From the NCBI GenBank assembly GCA_910588145.1, contig CAJUPO010000001.1, forward strand, positions 124,001 through 188,000: a stretch of 64,000 bases of DNA, written 5' to 3'. The position numbers and the translations under genes were made by a program. Position 1 is the first letter of the stretch. Each line of letters starts with the position of its first letter. This document shows positions 1-7,929 of the stretch, in pieces. Under the pieces are notes generated by a model, which searched no databases, was not told the origin of the DNA, and saw only the letters and a list, made by a program, of their open reading frames with translations. Source of the stretch: an uncultured Oscillospiraceae bacterium. Lineage in GTDB: Bacteria; Bacillota; Clostridia; Oscillospirales; Ruminococcaceae.

Positions 1-344
1 GAATCATAGCTGAAGTCGCTCCATGCGGCACTTTTTTCAGATTTTACATAGAATGTTTCCGGTGAAGATTCAATATATTTTCCTTTTCTGAAAAATTTTA
101 CAGAACCGTCTGTGCAGGATTCCATAAATGCGCTGTCAGCTCCTGATTTTGAGGCTTCCTGCAATGTATGAACCCCGGCTTCTGTTTCAGAAATCCGTAT
201 ATAATAATTGTTTTCGAATTCGTTTAATACAGTTTGGCTGTTTTCTCTTAAATCCTTGTAAATGTCCTCTGCGCTTTTTTTATCGGAGCATGATGTGCAC
301 AATACAATCATTGCTGATGTTATCAGCATTATTATTTTTTTCAA
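1..344 (-). CDS. Putative lipoprotein, N-terminal part, cut by the window edge
   Basis: The minus strand reads open from a TTG at 344 to the window edge (about 114 codons). GGAGG lies 10 bases upstream of the TTG. The N-terminus has two Lys, a hydrophobic stretch and then C-T-S-C-S-D, a lipoprotein-type signal with Cys19 as likely lipidation site. The rest is polar and Lys/Glu/Ser-rich with no motif I recognise. It is probably anchored on the outer face of the membrane. The C-terminus is missing, so the family cannot be named. Confidence 0.6.
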   Translation of the reverse strand, partial: MKKIIMLITSAMIVLCTSCSDKKSAEDIYKDLRENSQTVLNEFENNYYIRISETEAGVHTLQEASKSGADSAFMESCTDGSVKFFRKGKYIESSPETFYVKSEKSAAWSDFSYD

Positions 345-448
345 CTTATATATACCTCCAAACATAAATTCAGCATTAAGCTGATACCTGTTTTTTAAAA
401 AAACTCTTTGATTTTCTATAAAAAAATGTTATAATAAATACTGTGCTG

Positions 449-1072
449 TTACCGCCAAAAGTTTTCAGAAATTTTTTCTTCAGTGCGTTTTATCAGGGAC
501 AAAAGCGATGAGGCGCTTGAAAATTCATTGGCAAGGTCTGAAGATGTTAAGGAAACAGGAGATTCTTCACCTGATTTTTTAATGGAGATCATTTTTCTGA
601 AAATTGCACTGTCGCAGTAATTTTCAGCATATGTTTCCGGAATTCTGAAAAGCGACGGATCGTTTTCACTATTAGAATTATATATTATTCTGAATATTTT
701 GTAAAGAGAAATCATTATGGAATCAGTTACGCTGACGAGCATATCAGCGCTTCCGTGTTTTTCGGAAACGGAAATAAGGGTCTCAGCTGAGTTTGAAATT
801 AGTTTGATTTTCTGGGCACATTCTTCTGAGTGCATAAGCGTCTCGTCCGGATAAGTTTTATTGGGTGATGAGGCTCTGCCAAGAAGATAGTCGCAGGAAA
901 CATTATAATAATCGGCTATTTTTGTAAGAAAATCCAGTCCGCACTCTCTTATGCCTTTTTCATAGTGAGATAGCAGAGCCTGAGAGATACCCAGATCGGC
1001 GGCGGCCTGTTTTTGGCTGATTTTTCTTTCCTTGCGCTGAAGCGTTATGTTTCTGGAGAATTCTGGATTCAT
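449..1072 (-). CDS. XRE-family helix-turn-helix transcriptional regulator
   Basis: The 207-residue protein starts at an ATG preceded by AGGAGG. Residues about 9-65 form a Cro/CI-type HTH domain (SQKQAAADLGISQALLSHYE followed by the usual LxxIAxxYxVSxDYLLG ending). The C-terminal 140 residues are polar and helical with no recognised sensor domain. XRE proteins of this build are DNA-binding repressors. The target is not visible; the two neighbours are the lipoprotein downstream on the same strand and the divergent phosphatase gene. No clear operator was found in the 234-base divergent gap. Confidence 0.85.
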   Translation of the reverse strand: MNPEFSRNITLQRKERKISQKQAAADLGISQALLSHYEKGIRECGLDFLTKIADYYNVSCDYLLGRASSPNKTYPDETLMHSEECAQKIKLISNSAETLISVSEKHGSADMLVSVTDSIMISLYKIFRIIYNSNSENDPSLFRIPETYAENYCDSAIFRKMISIKKSGEESPVSLTSSDLANEFSSASSLLSLIKRTEEKISENFWR

Positions 1073-1306
1073 TTGTGCCTCCTTTATATTTAAAATCCTG
1101 TTTAAAAAACGTCATTTTTAATTATATAACAGTATGTATAAAAATAAAAGTGGCATTATTACAGAATATTTATGGGGGTTTTTTGCGGAAATTTGTAAAA
1201 TATATGTACACGGCGAATTTGTTCGGCTTTTTTAGTGCATAATAACTATAAGAAATTTTATACAAAAAGTATTCAATTAATTGCCGTTAGGCAGAATGGA
1301 GATTTT

Positions 1307-1933
1307 ATGAAGGGTTACAGAATCAGTCTTATACGTCACGGTCTTACCGAGGCAAATGATAAGGGAATATACATAGGATGCAGAAGCGATTATTCATTAT
1401 CGGTAAAGGGCATGAGTCAGCTTATTAACAAAATGGACGAATTTGATTATCCTAAGGTGCAGCGGGTATACAGCAGTCCTTTGAAAAGATGTACTGAAAC
1501 AGCAGGAATTATTTTTCCGTACAGGGAAATACAGATAGTAGAAAATATGACTGAGCTGGATTTCGGTGAATTTGACGGAAAGAATGTTCAGGAGCTTATT
1601 GACAGAGAAGATTATAAGGAATGGCTTCAGGGGAAGTCGCCGGATAAAAGAGCTCCCGGCGGTGAAAGCATGGAAGAACTTATAGTAAGACTTTATAAGG
1701 GAATGCATGAAATTATAATGGATATGATGAATGAGGAGCTTACACATTGTGCAGTTATTACCCATTCAGGTATAATAACCAATATTCTTTCGGCATTCGG
1801 TATACCGAAAATTGATCCTAAGGAGCTGACCTGCGATCCGGGAGAGGGATTTGAAATTATTGTTACTGCACAAATGTGGCAGCAGTCCCAGGCTTTTGAA
1901 ATTCTTGGAAAAATACCATATTATAAAGAATAA
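1307..1933 (+). CDS. Histidine phosphatase family protein (phosphoglycerate mutase-like)
   Basis: The 208-residue protein carries the phosphohistidine motif LIRHG (His11), a mid-protein acid in TELDFGEF and the second catalytic His in VITHSG (His153). These are the hallmarks of the branch-1 histidine phosphatase/CobC family, which hydrolyses phosphomonoesters. Substrate cannot be told from sequence. The reading frame is open from 1235, but ATG 1307 is chosen because GGAG sits 6 bases before it and the LIRHG motif then lies at the normal distance from the start. It opens a same-strand run with the DUF975-like, RluA and luxS genes. Confidence 0.85.
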   Translation: MKGYRISLIRHGLTEANDKGIYIGCRSDYSLSVKGMSQLINKMDEFDYPKVQRVYSSPLKRCTETAGIIFPYREIQIVENMTELDFGEFDGKNVQELIDREDYKEWLQGKSPDKRAPGGESMEELIVRLYKGMHEIIMDMMNEELTHCAVITHSGIITNILSAFGIPKIDPKELTCDPGEGFEIIVTAQMWQQSQAFEILGKIPYYKE

Positions 1934-1983
1934 TACATACGCTTAATTTAGCGGACTCTACAGCAGAACAGGAGACCTTTTAT

Positions 1984-2760
1984 ATGAGTATTAAGGAATG
2001 CAGGAAAAAATCAAAGGAAATTCTTAAGGGAAAATATGCTGAGGGATTTGTGGTTTCATTCGCTCTTATTTCAGTACTGCTTATGTTCAAAACTATTGAT
2101 CTGATGTTGGCTTCAGCAGCAGTATATGCTGGAGGAAGCGGACTTGCTGAGCTTATCTCAGGAGGCGGAATTGCCGGAGCAGCGCTTAGTATTCTCAGGC
2201 ATTTTTTGTGCTTTGCAATTACGGTTCCGGTTCTGACGGGAGGTTTATGGTGGTATTTTCAGACTGCTTTAGGAAAGGACAATAAGAATATCCTTAAGGT
2301 ATATTCCGGATTCCGGCTGAATATTCGTGCCGCAGCAGTTTATGCTATAATATGGGTGAGGGGATTTATATCTCTTATTCCGACTGGTCTGTGCTGGGCA
2401 GGAGCCTGGATTTCATTTGGTTACGCCTGCACAAAACAAAATCAAGGGATCTGGCTTTTTATTACTGTACAAATGTTTGCCGCCGGTGTTTTTTTACTGG
2501 GACTTTATATTTATGCGGCTGTATCAGCCGCTGCCGCACCGTTTTTGTTTATCATGCACCCTGATACCGGAGCGTTCAGTTCGGTGAGAATGTCAAGAAA
2601 GCTTATGAAGGGCAGAAAATCAGAATTTGTAAAGCTTATTCTTTGCTATGTTCCTGCTATGCTTCCTCTTGTCACTATACCTTTTGTTCTCCCGAGAGCA
2701 GTTATGTCGGCAGCGTTATTTATATCTGAGGAGGCAGAAGGTGGGAGAGCTGAAGTTTAA
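1984..2760 (+). CDS. DUF975-like integral membrane protein
   Basis: The 258-residue protein has about five hydrophobic segments (near residues 23-45, 60-90, 115-150, 160-188 and 215-240). It begins with a basic stretch, ECRKKSKEILKGKYAEG, resembling the start of the DUF975 family, which is common in Firmicutes and has no known function. The 3' end overlaps the next gene by 20 bases, so the two are probably translationally coupled. The DUF975 assignment rests on the N-terminal pattern and topology only. Confidence 0.6.
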   Translation: MSIKECRKKSKEILKGKYAEGFVVSFALISVLLMFKTIDLMLASAAVYAGGSGLAELISGGGIAGAALSILRHFLCFAITVPVLTGGLWWYFQTALGKDNKNILKVYSGFRLNIRAAAVYAIIWVRGFISLIPTGLCWAGAWISFGYACTKQNQGIWLFITVQMFAAGVFLLGLYIYAAVSAAAAPFLFIMHPDTGAFSSVRMSRKLMKGRKSEFVKLILCYVPAMLPLVTIPFVLPRAVMSAALFISEEAEGGRAEV

Positions 2761-3589
2761 AGCTGACTGTGAATGTTCGCTTAAAGACTTTCTTATAAAT
2801 AAGGAGGGCGTATCAAAGCGTTTTTTATCTAAACTGAAAAGAACGAAAAACGGTATTACAAGAAACGGTCTGCTTATTAGAACGGTTGACATGGTTTATA
2901 AAGGGGATGTTATAGTCTTAAAAACAGAGGATGAATCTTTTCTTGAGCCTAATCCTGATCTTGATGTCAGGATTGCTTTTGAAAATGAAAGCCTTGTTGT
3001 TTTTGACAAGCCGGTTGGTATGCCGGTGCACCCGTCTATAAAGCATCAGGGGGATACGCTGGGAAACTTTTTTGCTGCAAAATATCCAAAGCTTACTTTC
3101 CGTCCGGTAAACCGCCTTGACAGGGATACTTCCGGTTTGTGCTTAGCTGCAAAAAATCCTTATGCCGCCGTAACTCTTCAGAACAGCGTTAAAAAAGTAT
3201 ACTATGCTGTTGCGGAGGGAAAAACTGAGGATTACGGTACAATTGATCTTCCTATTGCAAGAGAAAAGGAATCAATTATAAAAAGAACAGTCAGGAGCGA
3301 TGGCCAGCAGGCTGTTACTCATTTTAGAGCTATTGACAGAAATGAAAAATATACTTTGCTTGAAATTAATCTTGAAACGGGCAGAACTCATCAGATAAGA
3401 GTACATTTTTCTTTTATAGGCCATCCTCTTGCCGGTGATGATATGTACGGTGGTGATTGTTCTATAATAGAAAATCAGGCGCTTCACTGCGGCAGTCTGA
3501 GTTTTTATGATCCGCTGTCAGGAGAATTGATAAATGTATCTTCTCCCATAAGAGATGATATGAAAAAGCTTTTAATTAAAGGAGAATAA
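2741..3589 (+). CDS. RluA-family rRNA/tRNA pseudouridine synthase
   Basis: The 282-residue enzyme converts specific uridines in structured RNA to pseudouridine. The S4-like RNA-binding part is at about residues 1-60. The catalytic motif NRLDRDTSGL has Asp127, and the family's GRTHQIRVH motif follows. The frame is open further upstream, but GTG 2741 is preferred: GGAGG precedes it by about 8 bases and translation from there begins directly at the S4 domain. It overlaps the DUF975-like gene by 20 bases and is followed by luxS after 2 bases, so it sits inside an operon. The exact target uridines cannot be predicted. Confidence 0.9.
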   Translation: MGELKFKADCECSLKDFLINKEGVSKRFLSKLKRTKNGITRNGLLIRTVDMVYKGDVIVLKTEDESFLEPNPDLDVRIAFENESLVVFDKPVGMPVHPSIKHQGDTLGNFFAAKYPKLTFRPVNRLDRDTSGLCLAAKNPYAAVTLQNSVKKVYYAVAEGKTEDYGTIDLPIAREKESIIKRTVRSDGQQAVTHFRAIDRNEKYTLLEINLETGRTHQIRVHFSFIGHPLAGDDMYGGDCSIIENQALHCGSLSFYDPLSGELINVSSPIRDDMKKLLIKGE

Positions 3590-3591
3590 AT

Positions 3592-4059
3592 ATGGAAAAA
3601 ATTGCGAGCTTTCAGGTAAATCATAAAAAAATTAATGTGGGTATGTACATATCAAGGATTGACGGAGATATAGTTACATATGACATCCGAATGGTAAAAC
3701 CCAACGGAGGAGAATATTTAGCTGCGCCTTCAATGCATACCATAGAGCATTTGTTTGCAACATATGCAAGAAATTCAGAATTTGGAAAGGGAATTGTTTA
3801 TGTTGGTCCTATGGGATGCAGAACGGGATTTTATCTTCTTACAAGGGGAATGAGCCATGAAGCTGCTATTAAATTGGTTCGTGAAGCTTATACTTTTATT
3901 TCAGAGTTTGATGACAGGATCCCTGGCTGTTCTGAGGAAGAATGCGGAAATTACAAGGAACATAATTTGGTACAGGCGAGAAAGGACGTACTTCCGCTGT
4001 TAAAAGCAATTGAAAATTATTCTGTCGAAATGCTTGATTATGCTTGGCATATGAAATGA
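3592..4059 (+). CDS. luxS: S-ribosylhomocysteine lyase LuxS
   Basis: LuxS cleaves S-ribosylhomocysteine to homocysteine and DPD, the precursor of autoinducer-2, in the activated methyl cycle. The 155-residue protein has full family length. It shows the metal-binding HTIEH (His49, His53) with Glu52, the catalytic Cys76 in GCRTGFY, and the third ligand Cys118 in ECGNY. It is the last gene of a tight run behind the pseudouridine synthase (2-base gap). No pfs/mtn nucleosidase gene is seen next to it. Confidence 0.97.
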   Translation: MEKIASFQVNHKKINVGMYISRIDGDIVTYDIRMVKPNGGEYLAAPSMHTIEHLFATYARNSEFGKGIVYVGPMGCRTGFYLLTRGMSHEAAIKLVREAYTFISEFDDRIPGCSEEECGNYKEHNLVQARKDVLPLLKAIENYSVEMLDYAWHMK

Positions 4060-4085
4060 AATTAGTTTATTAAATTTGTGCAAAA

Positions 4086-4106
4086 CGACAAAATATTGTC
4101 GCCTTT
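4086..4106 (+). terminator. Possible weak terminator after luxS
   Basis: The inverted repeat CGACAA-AATA-TTGTCG is followed by CCTTTT. The stem has only 6 pairs and the T-run is short, so this is a tentative end for the luxS transcript. Confidence 0.35.
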
Positions 4107-4128
4107 TGGAAATTGTATACAAAAAGAC

Positions 4129-4156
4129 TTGTGTTTTATTATTGATTTGTTATAAT
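4129..4156 (+). promoter_or_regulatory. Sigma-A promoter of the M23 peptidase gene
   Basis: TTGTGT (4129-4134), a 16-base spacer and TATAAT (4151-4156) with an upstream TG make an extended -10 promoter. The coding start lies about 80 bases downstream. Confidence 0.6.
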
Positions 4157-4234
4157 AGCTTTACGGCGTAACCGAATTGTAACAATTGTAATCGATTGTT
4201 AATAAAAGGGTTATCCATGAAAGGAGCTGTTATA

Positions 4235-5500
4235 ATGAAACATATTAATTTCGGAAAAAACAGAAACTTTCCCGAAAATAAAATCAGGTCAAGGAGGCTT
4301 TATCTGCTTCTTATGAACTGTGCTGCGCCGGTGCTGGCATCTGTTCTCATTGCCGGAGCCGTGTGCTGGGAAGAAGAAATGCAGTATGAAGCTGTGTTTG
4401 AATATGACTGTAATCCAAGACAGATCTCAGAGTCTGCTAATCTTAAGGCTGAAAATTATATTGAAACATCTCTTCCGTCTGAAGAAATTGTCCCTGTTTC
4501 AGAAAATTCAGGAGCAGAACTCGTCGAGGCTTGCGGAGTCTATATTGACGATGAATTTGTCGGAGCTGTTGTGGATATGGATTACGTGGAAAATGAGCTT
4601 GATTCATTTATTGATGAATACCGCAGTGATGAGAATGTCGTTGAGGCTGATTATGCTGTTGAAACTGATCTTAAGCCGGGCGTTTACCGTGCGGCGGCTC
4701 TTGTAGACGAGGAGTCAATGACTGACTATCTTACAGGTGAGCGTGAGGTCGTTTCAGAGCATAAGGTGGAAAATGCTACTGCGGAAGAAATTGCTGAGGA
4801 ATTCAGCATGAGTGTTGATGAGGTAAAGGAACTGAATCCGGACATCGATGAAGAAGATGTGGATTCAGTTAAAATAAAAGAAAAGGTTTCTGTCCTGCCG
4901 GTTAAATGCGTTCGTGAAGAAACTGAAGAAAAGGCAGTTAATACCGGAGGATTTTTTACTGAAGCTGCACGTGTGAAAAAAATCAGCAAATATAATGTTA
5001 CTTATATTGACGGCAACGAGGTAGAAAGAGTTCTTAAGGATACTGAAACGGTGAAGGATGACAATCTGGACTCGGAAGATAGCGGATTGTTCACCGAAAG
5101 CATACCGGATTATCTTATTGTTAAACCAGAACCGAAATTTATTTGGCCGGTTGACGGAGGAAACGTAAGCGATCCTTATATAAGTGACAGAAATCATAAG
5201 GGGCTGGATATTGCTGCACCTGGGGGAACGGACATTTATGCTTCCGACAGCGGAATAGTTGCAGAGGCAGGCTGGAATGACGGCGGATACGGCTATTATG
5301 TTATGATAGATCATGAAAACGGTTACGTTACTCTTTATGGGCATGCAAGTGAAGTATTTGTTTCAGCCGGTGATTATGTTTCAGCCGGTGACGTTATTGC
5401 AGCCGTTGGATCTACAGGTGACTCTACTGGCAATCACTGTCATTTTGAAATAAGAACAGGAGATGAGTTCTGTAATCCTGAAGAGTTTATAAAGCAGTGA
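4235..5500 (+). CDS. Membrane-anchored M23 family metallopeptidase with LysM-like segment
   Basis: The 421-residue envelope protein has one N-terminal membrane anchor (about 22-44), an acidic middle part and a C-terminal LytM/M23 domain. The zinc-site residues are His321 and Asp325 (HKGLD) and the HCH motif (His401, His403), with a further His370. Such domains cut peptidoglycan cross-bridges. The middle region contains a stretch ('AEEIAEEFSMSVDEVKELNP') that reads like a LysM repeat for cell-wall binding. ATG 4235 is preferred to 4217 or 4196 because GGAG lies 8 bases before it. The gene is monocistronic, with its own promoter. Confidence 0.9.
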   Translation: MKHINFGKNRNFPENKIRSRRLYLLLMNCAAPVLASVLIAGAVCWEEEMQYEAVFEYDCNPRQISESANLKAENYIETSLPSEEIVPVSENSGAELVEACGVYIDDEFVGAVVDMDYVENELDSFIDEYRSDENVVEADYAVETDLKPGVYRAAALVDEESMTDYLTGEREVVSEHKVENATAEEIAEEFSMSVDEVKELNPDIDEEDVDSVKIKEKVSVLPVKCVREETEEKAVNTGGFFTEAARVKKISKYNVTYIDGNEVERVLKDTETVKDDNLDSEDSGLFTESIPDYLIVKPEPKFIWPVDGGNVSDPYISDRNHKGLDIAAPGGTDIYASDSGIVAEAGWNDGGYGYYVMIDHENGYVTLYGHASEVFVSAGDYVSAGDVIAAVGSTGDSTGNHCHFEIRTGDEFCNPEEFIKQ

Positions 5501-5562
5501 ATTATAAGTTAAAACATTAATGATTATTAATAAAAAGTTTACAAAATAAATTGCCCGAACTA

Positions 5563-5591
5563 TTGAAATTATATTGCAGAAATGGTATAAT
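5563..5591 (+). promoter_or_regulatory. Main promoter of the S10-spc-alpha ribosomal operon
   Basis: TTGAAA (5563-5568), 17 bases, then TATAAT (5586-5591), with an extended -10 TG at 5583-5584. It lies about 265 bases before rpsJ, leaving a long untranslated leader. Confidence 0.85.
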
Positions 5592-5599
5592 ATACAAGC

Positions 5600-5800
5600 G
5601 TGATTGCAACAGATATGCGATGAAGCGGAAGGTTGCCGGCGGTTTGCCGGGTAATTTCCGTGGAGTATGTCCGATTTTCAAACCGGGCGACTGAAATACC
5701 GAGCACAGTTAGTGACATTTAGCTTTTTATTATTTAGGCTATAAGTCTGTAATTGTGTCCTTATGACAGTAACCCGAATCCGTAAGATTCGGGTTTTTTA
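5600..5800 (+). promoter_or_regulatory. Structured 5' leader RNA of the S10 operon
   Basis: The roughly 200-base untranslated region between the promoter and rpsJ contains a long hairpin at 5625-5661: outer GCGGAA/TTCCGT, a UUG/UAA segment and inner CCGGC/GCCGG around a GGTTT loop. It ends in a strong terminator-like hairpin at 5771-5799. In E. coli the S10 leader is controlled by L4 through attenuation. The layout here suggests a similar feedback, but the ligand is inferred and the structure is not matched to a named RNA family. Confidence 0.6.
5771..5799 (+). terminator. Attenuator-like intrinsic terminator before rpsJ
   Basis: A perfect 10-pair stem AACCCGAATC / GATTCGGGTT with a CGTAA loop is followed by a T-run. 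It lies inside the leader, upstream of the first ribosomal gene, so unconditional termination would silence the whole operon. Regulated read-through is therefore likely. Confidence 0.75.
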
Positions 5801-5855
5801 TTTGAGTATTTCATTTCCAGCCCCCAAAATTCTAAGACCTAAGGAGGCGAAAAAA

Positions 5856-6170
5856 GTGGCAGTCAACGAAAAGATCAGAATTAAGATCAAGGGTTATGAA
5901 CACGCAACTGTGGACGCAGCAGCAGCAAAGATTGTTGAGGCAGCTAAGAGAAGCGGCGCAAGGGTATCAGGTCCGATTCCGCTCCCGACAAACAAAGAGG
6001 TTATTACAATCCTCAGAGCCGTTCACAAGTACAAGGACAGCCGTGAGCAGTTCGAAATGAGAACACATAAGAGACTTATTGATGTTATCAGACCGACAGC
6101 TAAGACAACGGATGCTCTTCAGAAGCTGGAAGTTCCGGCAGGCGTGGATATCGTAATGGAGCTTAAGTAA
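5856..6170 (+). CDS. rpsJ: 30S ribosomal protein S10
   Basis: The 104-residue S10 is the first gene of the ribosomal operon. It binds the head of the 30S subunit and, as NusE, joins transcription antitermination complexes. The sequence shows the family pattern IRIKIKGYEH and the motif near MRTHKRLIDV. GTG 5856 is chosen over the upstream in-frame ATG 5763 because AAGGAGG lies just before it and the upstream part falls within the attenuator hairpin. Confidence 0.97.
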   Translation: MAVNEKIRIKIKGYEHATVDAAAAKIVEAAKRSGARVSGPIPLPTNKEVITILRAVHKYKDSREQFEMRTHKRLIDVIRPTAKTTDALQKLEVPAGVDIVMELK

Positions 6171-6190
6171 AAGCAATCCAGTATCCCTGA

Positions 6191-6252
6191 TTCCGCAGAA
6201 CAAGCGGAAATTGATGACGAAAGTCATCGGTCATGTTGGCGTGAATGCCAAC
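6191..6252 (+). other. Three consecutive RNA hairpins in the rpsJ-rplC spacer
   Basis: In the 108-base spacer lie TTCCGC/GCGGAA (6191-6209), GATGAC-GAAA-GTCATC with a GNRA-type tetraloop (6213-6228), and GTTGGC/GCCAAC (6235-6252). None has a T-run, so they are not intrinsic terminators. They may be a protein-binding or mRNA-processing element. Confidence 0.6.
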
Positions 6253-6278
6253 CAATAACCTAACAGGAGGAAATATAC

Positions 6279-6911
6279 ATGAAAAAAGGTATTATCGGCA
6301 AGAAAATCGGTATGACACAGATTTTCGACGAAGCAGGAAAAGTTATTCCTGTAACTGTTATCGAAGCCGGTCCATGCGTTGTTGTTCAGAAGAAAACTGC
6401 TGAGAACGACGGATATGAAGCTGTTCAGCTCGGATTCGGTGAAGTAAAGGTTGCAAGAGTGAACAAGCCGATGAAGGGTCACTTCGACAAGGCAGATGTT
6501 GCCTGCAAGAAGGAACTCAAGGAATTCAGACTCGATGATTGCTCTGCTGTAAATGTAGGCGATGTTCTCAAGGCTGATACATTTGAAGTCGGAGACATGG
6601 TTGATGTCAGCGGCACAAGCAAGGGTAAAGGATTCCAGGGTACAATTAAGCGTCACAACAATTCAAGACTGAAGGAAACACACGGTACAGGTCCTGTACA
6701 CAGACATGCAGGCTCAATGGGCGCATGTTCATCACCTTCAAGAATCTTCAAGGGCAAGGGTATGCCTGGACAGATGGGTAATGAAAAGGTTACAGTTCAG
6801 AATCTTGAAGTTGTTAAAATTGATGCAGAAAACAATCTTATCGCACTCAAGGGTGCTGTTCCGGGTCCTAAGGGCGGAATAGTTTCCATCATTGACAGTG
6901 TTAAGGCTTAA
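6279..6911 (+). CDS. rplC: 50S ribosomal protein L3
   Basis: The 210-residue L3 helps build the peptidyl-transferase centre and is an early assembly protein. The N-terminus KGIIGKKIGMTQIF and the glycine-rich RHAGSMGACSSPSR...KGMPGQMGN loop are diagnostic; the Gln in MPGQMG is the site methylated by PrmB in some bacteria. It is separated from rpsJ by a hairpin-rich spacer and preceded by AGGAGG. Confidence 0.97.
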   Translation: MKKGIIGKKIGMTQIFDEAGKVIPVTVIEAGPCVVVQKKTAENDGYEAVQLGFGEVKVARVNKPMKGHFDKADVACKKELKEFRLDDCSAVNVGDVLKADTFEVGDMVDVSGTSKGKGFQGTIKRHNNSRLKETHGTGPVHRHAGSMGACSSPSRIFKGKGMPGQMGNEKVTVQNLEVVKIDAENNLIALKGAVPGPKGGIVSIIDSVKA

Positions 6912-6928
6912 GGAAGGAGGAAGCATAT

Positions 6929-7552
6929 ATGTCAAAGGTTTCAGTTTTTGATATGGCAGGAAATCAGGTTTCTGAAACAGAAATTTCCGATGCTGTATTC
7001 GGTATTACTCCAAACGAAGCTGTAATGCACGCAATGGTTGTTAACTATCTTGCAAATCAGCGTCAGGGCACACAGTCCACACTGACTCGTACAGAAGTTC
7101 GCGGCGGCGGCAGAAAGCCATGGAGACAGAAGGGAACTGGTCATGCAAGACAGGGTTCTATCCGTGCTCCTCAGTGGGTACACGGCGGAATAGCTCTGGG
7201 TCCTAAGCCGAGAGATTACAGATATACGCTTAATAAGAAGGTAAGAAGACTTGCTATGAAGTCAGCTTTATCTTCAAAGGTTCAGAATGATAATTTAATA
7301 GTTCTTGACGCACTTAACCTGGACGGTTACAAGACAAAGACAATAGTTGAAATGCTTAAGGCTCTTAATGTTGAAAGCAAGGCTCTTATTGTTACTCTTG
7401 ACGCAGACCAGAAGGTTGTAAAGAGTGCAGCAAACATCCCTGGCGTTAAGACAGCCGCTGTAAACACTCTGAACGTTTACGATATTCTTAACTACGACAA
7501 GTTTATTGTAGTAAAGAATGCTGTCGGAAAAATCGAGGAGGTGTACGCATAA
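6929..7552 (+). CDS. rplD: 50S ribosomal protein L4
   Basis: The 207-residue L4/L1e has the conserved exit-tunnel loop TEVRGGGRKPWRQKGTGHAR near residues 55-75. In E. coli L4 is also the repressor of the S10 operon. This makes it the first candidate effector for the attenuated leader here. Its stop codon overlaps the rplW start by one base. Confidence 0.97.
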   Translation: MSKVSVFDMAGNQVSETEISDAVFGITPNEAVMHAMVVNYLANQRQGTQSTLTRTEVRGGGRKPWRQKGTGHARQGSIRAPQWVHGGIALGPKPRDYRYTLNKKVRRLAMKSALSSKVQNDNLIVLDALNLDGYKTKTIVEMLKALNVESKALIVTLDADQKVVKSAANIPGVKTAAVNTLNVYDILNYDKFIVVKNAVGKIEEVYA

Positions 7553-7863
7553 TGAAAGCACCGCAGGATATCGTTTTAAAGCCGGTTATTACTGAAAGAA
7601 GCATTGATATTATGCCAAACGGCAAATATACTTTCAGAGTTGCTAAGGATGCAAACAAGGTTGAAATAGCAAAGGCAGTAGAAAAGCTTTTCAGTGTTGA
7701 AGTTGTTAAGGTTAACACAATGAACTGCACAGGACGTACAAGACGTATGGGCAGATTTGAAGGCAAGAAGGCTGACTGGAAAAAGGCTATCGTTACAATT
7801 AATCAGAATCCTGATGACAAGAAGACAAAGTCATCAATCGAATTCTTTGACGGTCTGTATTAA
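7552..7863 (+). CDS. rplW: 50S ribosomal protein L23
   Basis: The 103-residue L23 sits at the polypeptide exit and is the docking site for trigger factor and SRP. The LKPVITERSID start and the NKVEIAKAVEKLFSVEV segment are typical. It overlaps rplD by one base (TAATG), so translation is coupled. Confidence 0.97.
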   Translation: MKAPQDIVLKPVITERSIDIMPNGKYTFRVAKDANKVEIAKAVEKLFSVEVVKVNTMNCTGRTRRMGRFEGKKADWKKAIVTINQNPDDKKTKSSIEFFDGLY

Positions 7864-7885
7864 TAACTGATACAAACCAGTGTAT

Positions 7886-7900
7886 GGGAGTAATGCTCCC
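7886..7900 (+). other. Hairpin in the rplW-rplB spacer
   Basis: GGGAG-TAATG-CTCCC forms a compact 5-pair GC-rich hairpin, 29 bases before the rplB start, with no T-run. Confidence 0.4.
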
Positions 7901-7929
7901 GCAAACAACGCATTTAAGGAGTGAAAACA

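Noticed and set aside
128..367. Plus-strand reading frame of 79 codons at the window start
   Set aside because: It has no ribosome binding site and lies antisense to a lipoprotein gene that has a GGAGG, a signal peptide and a lipobox.
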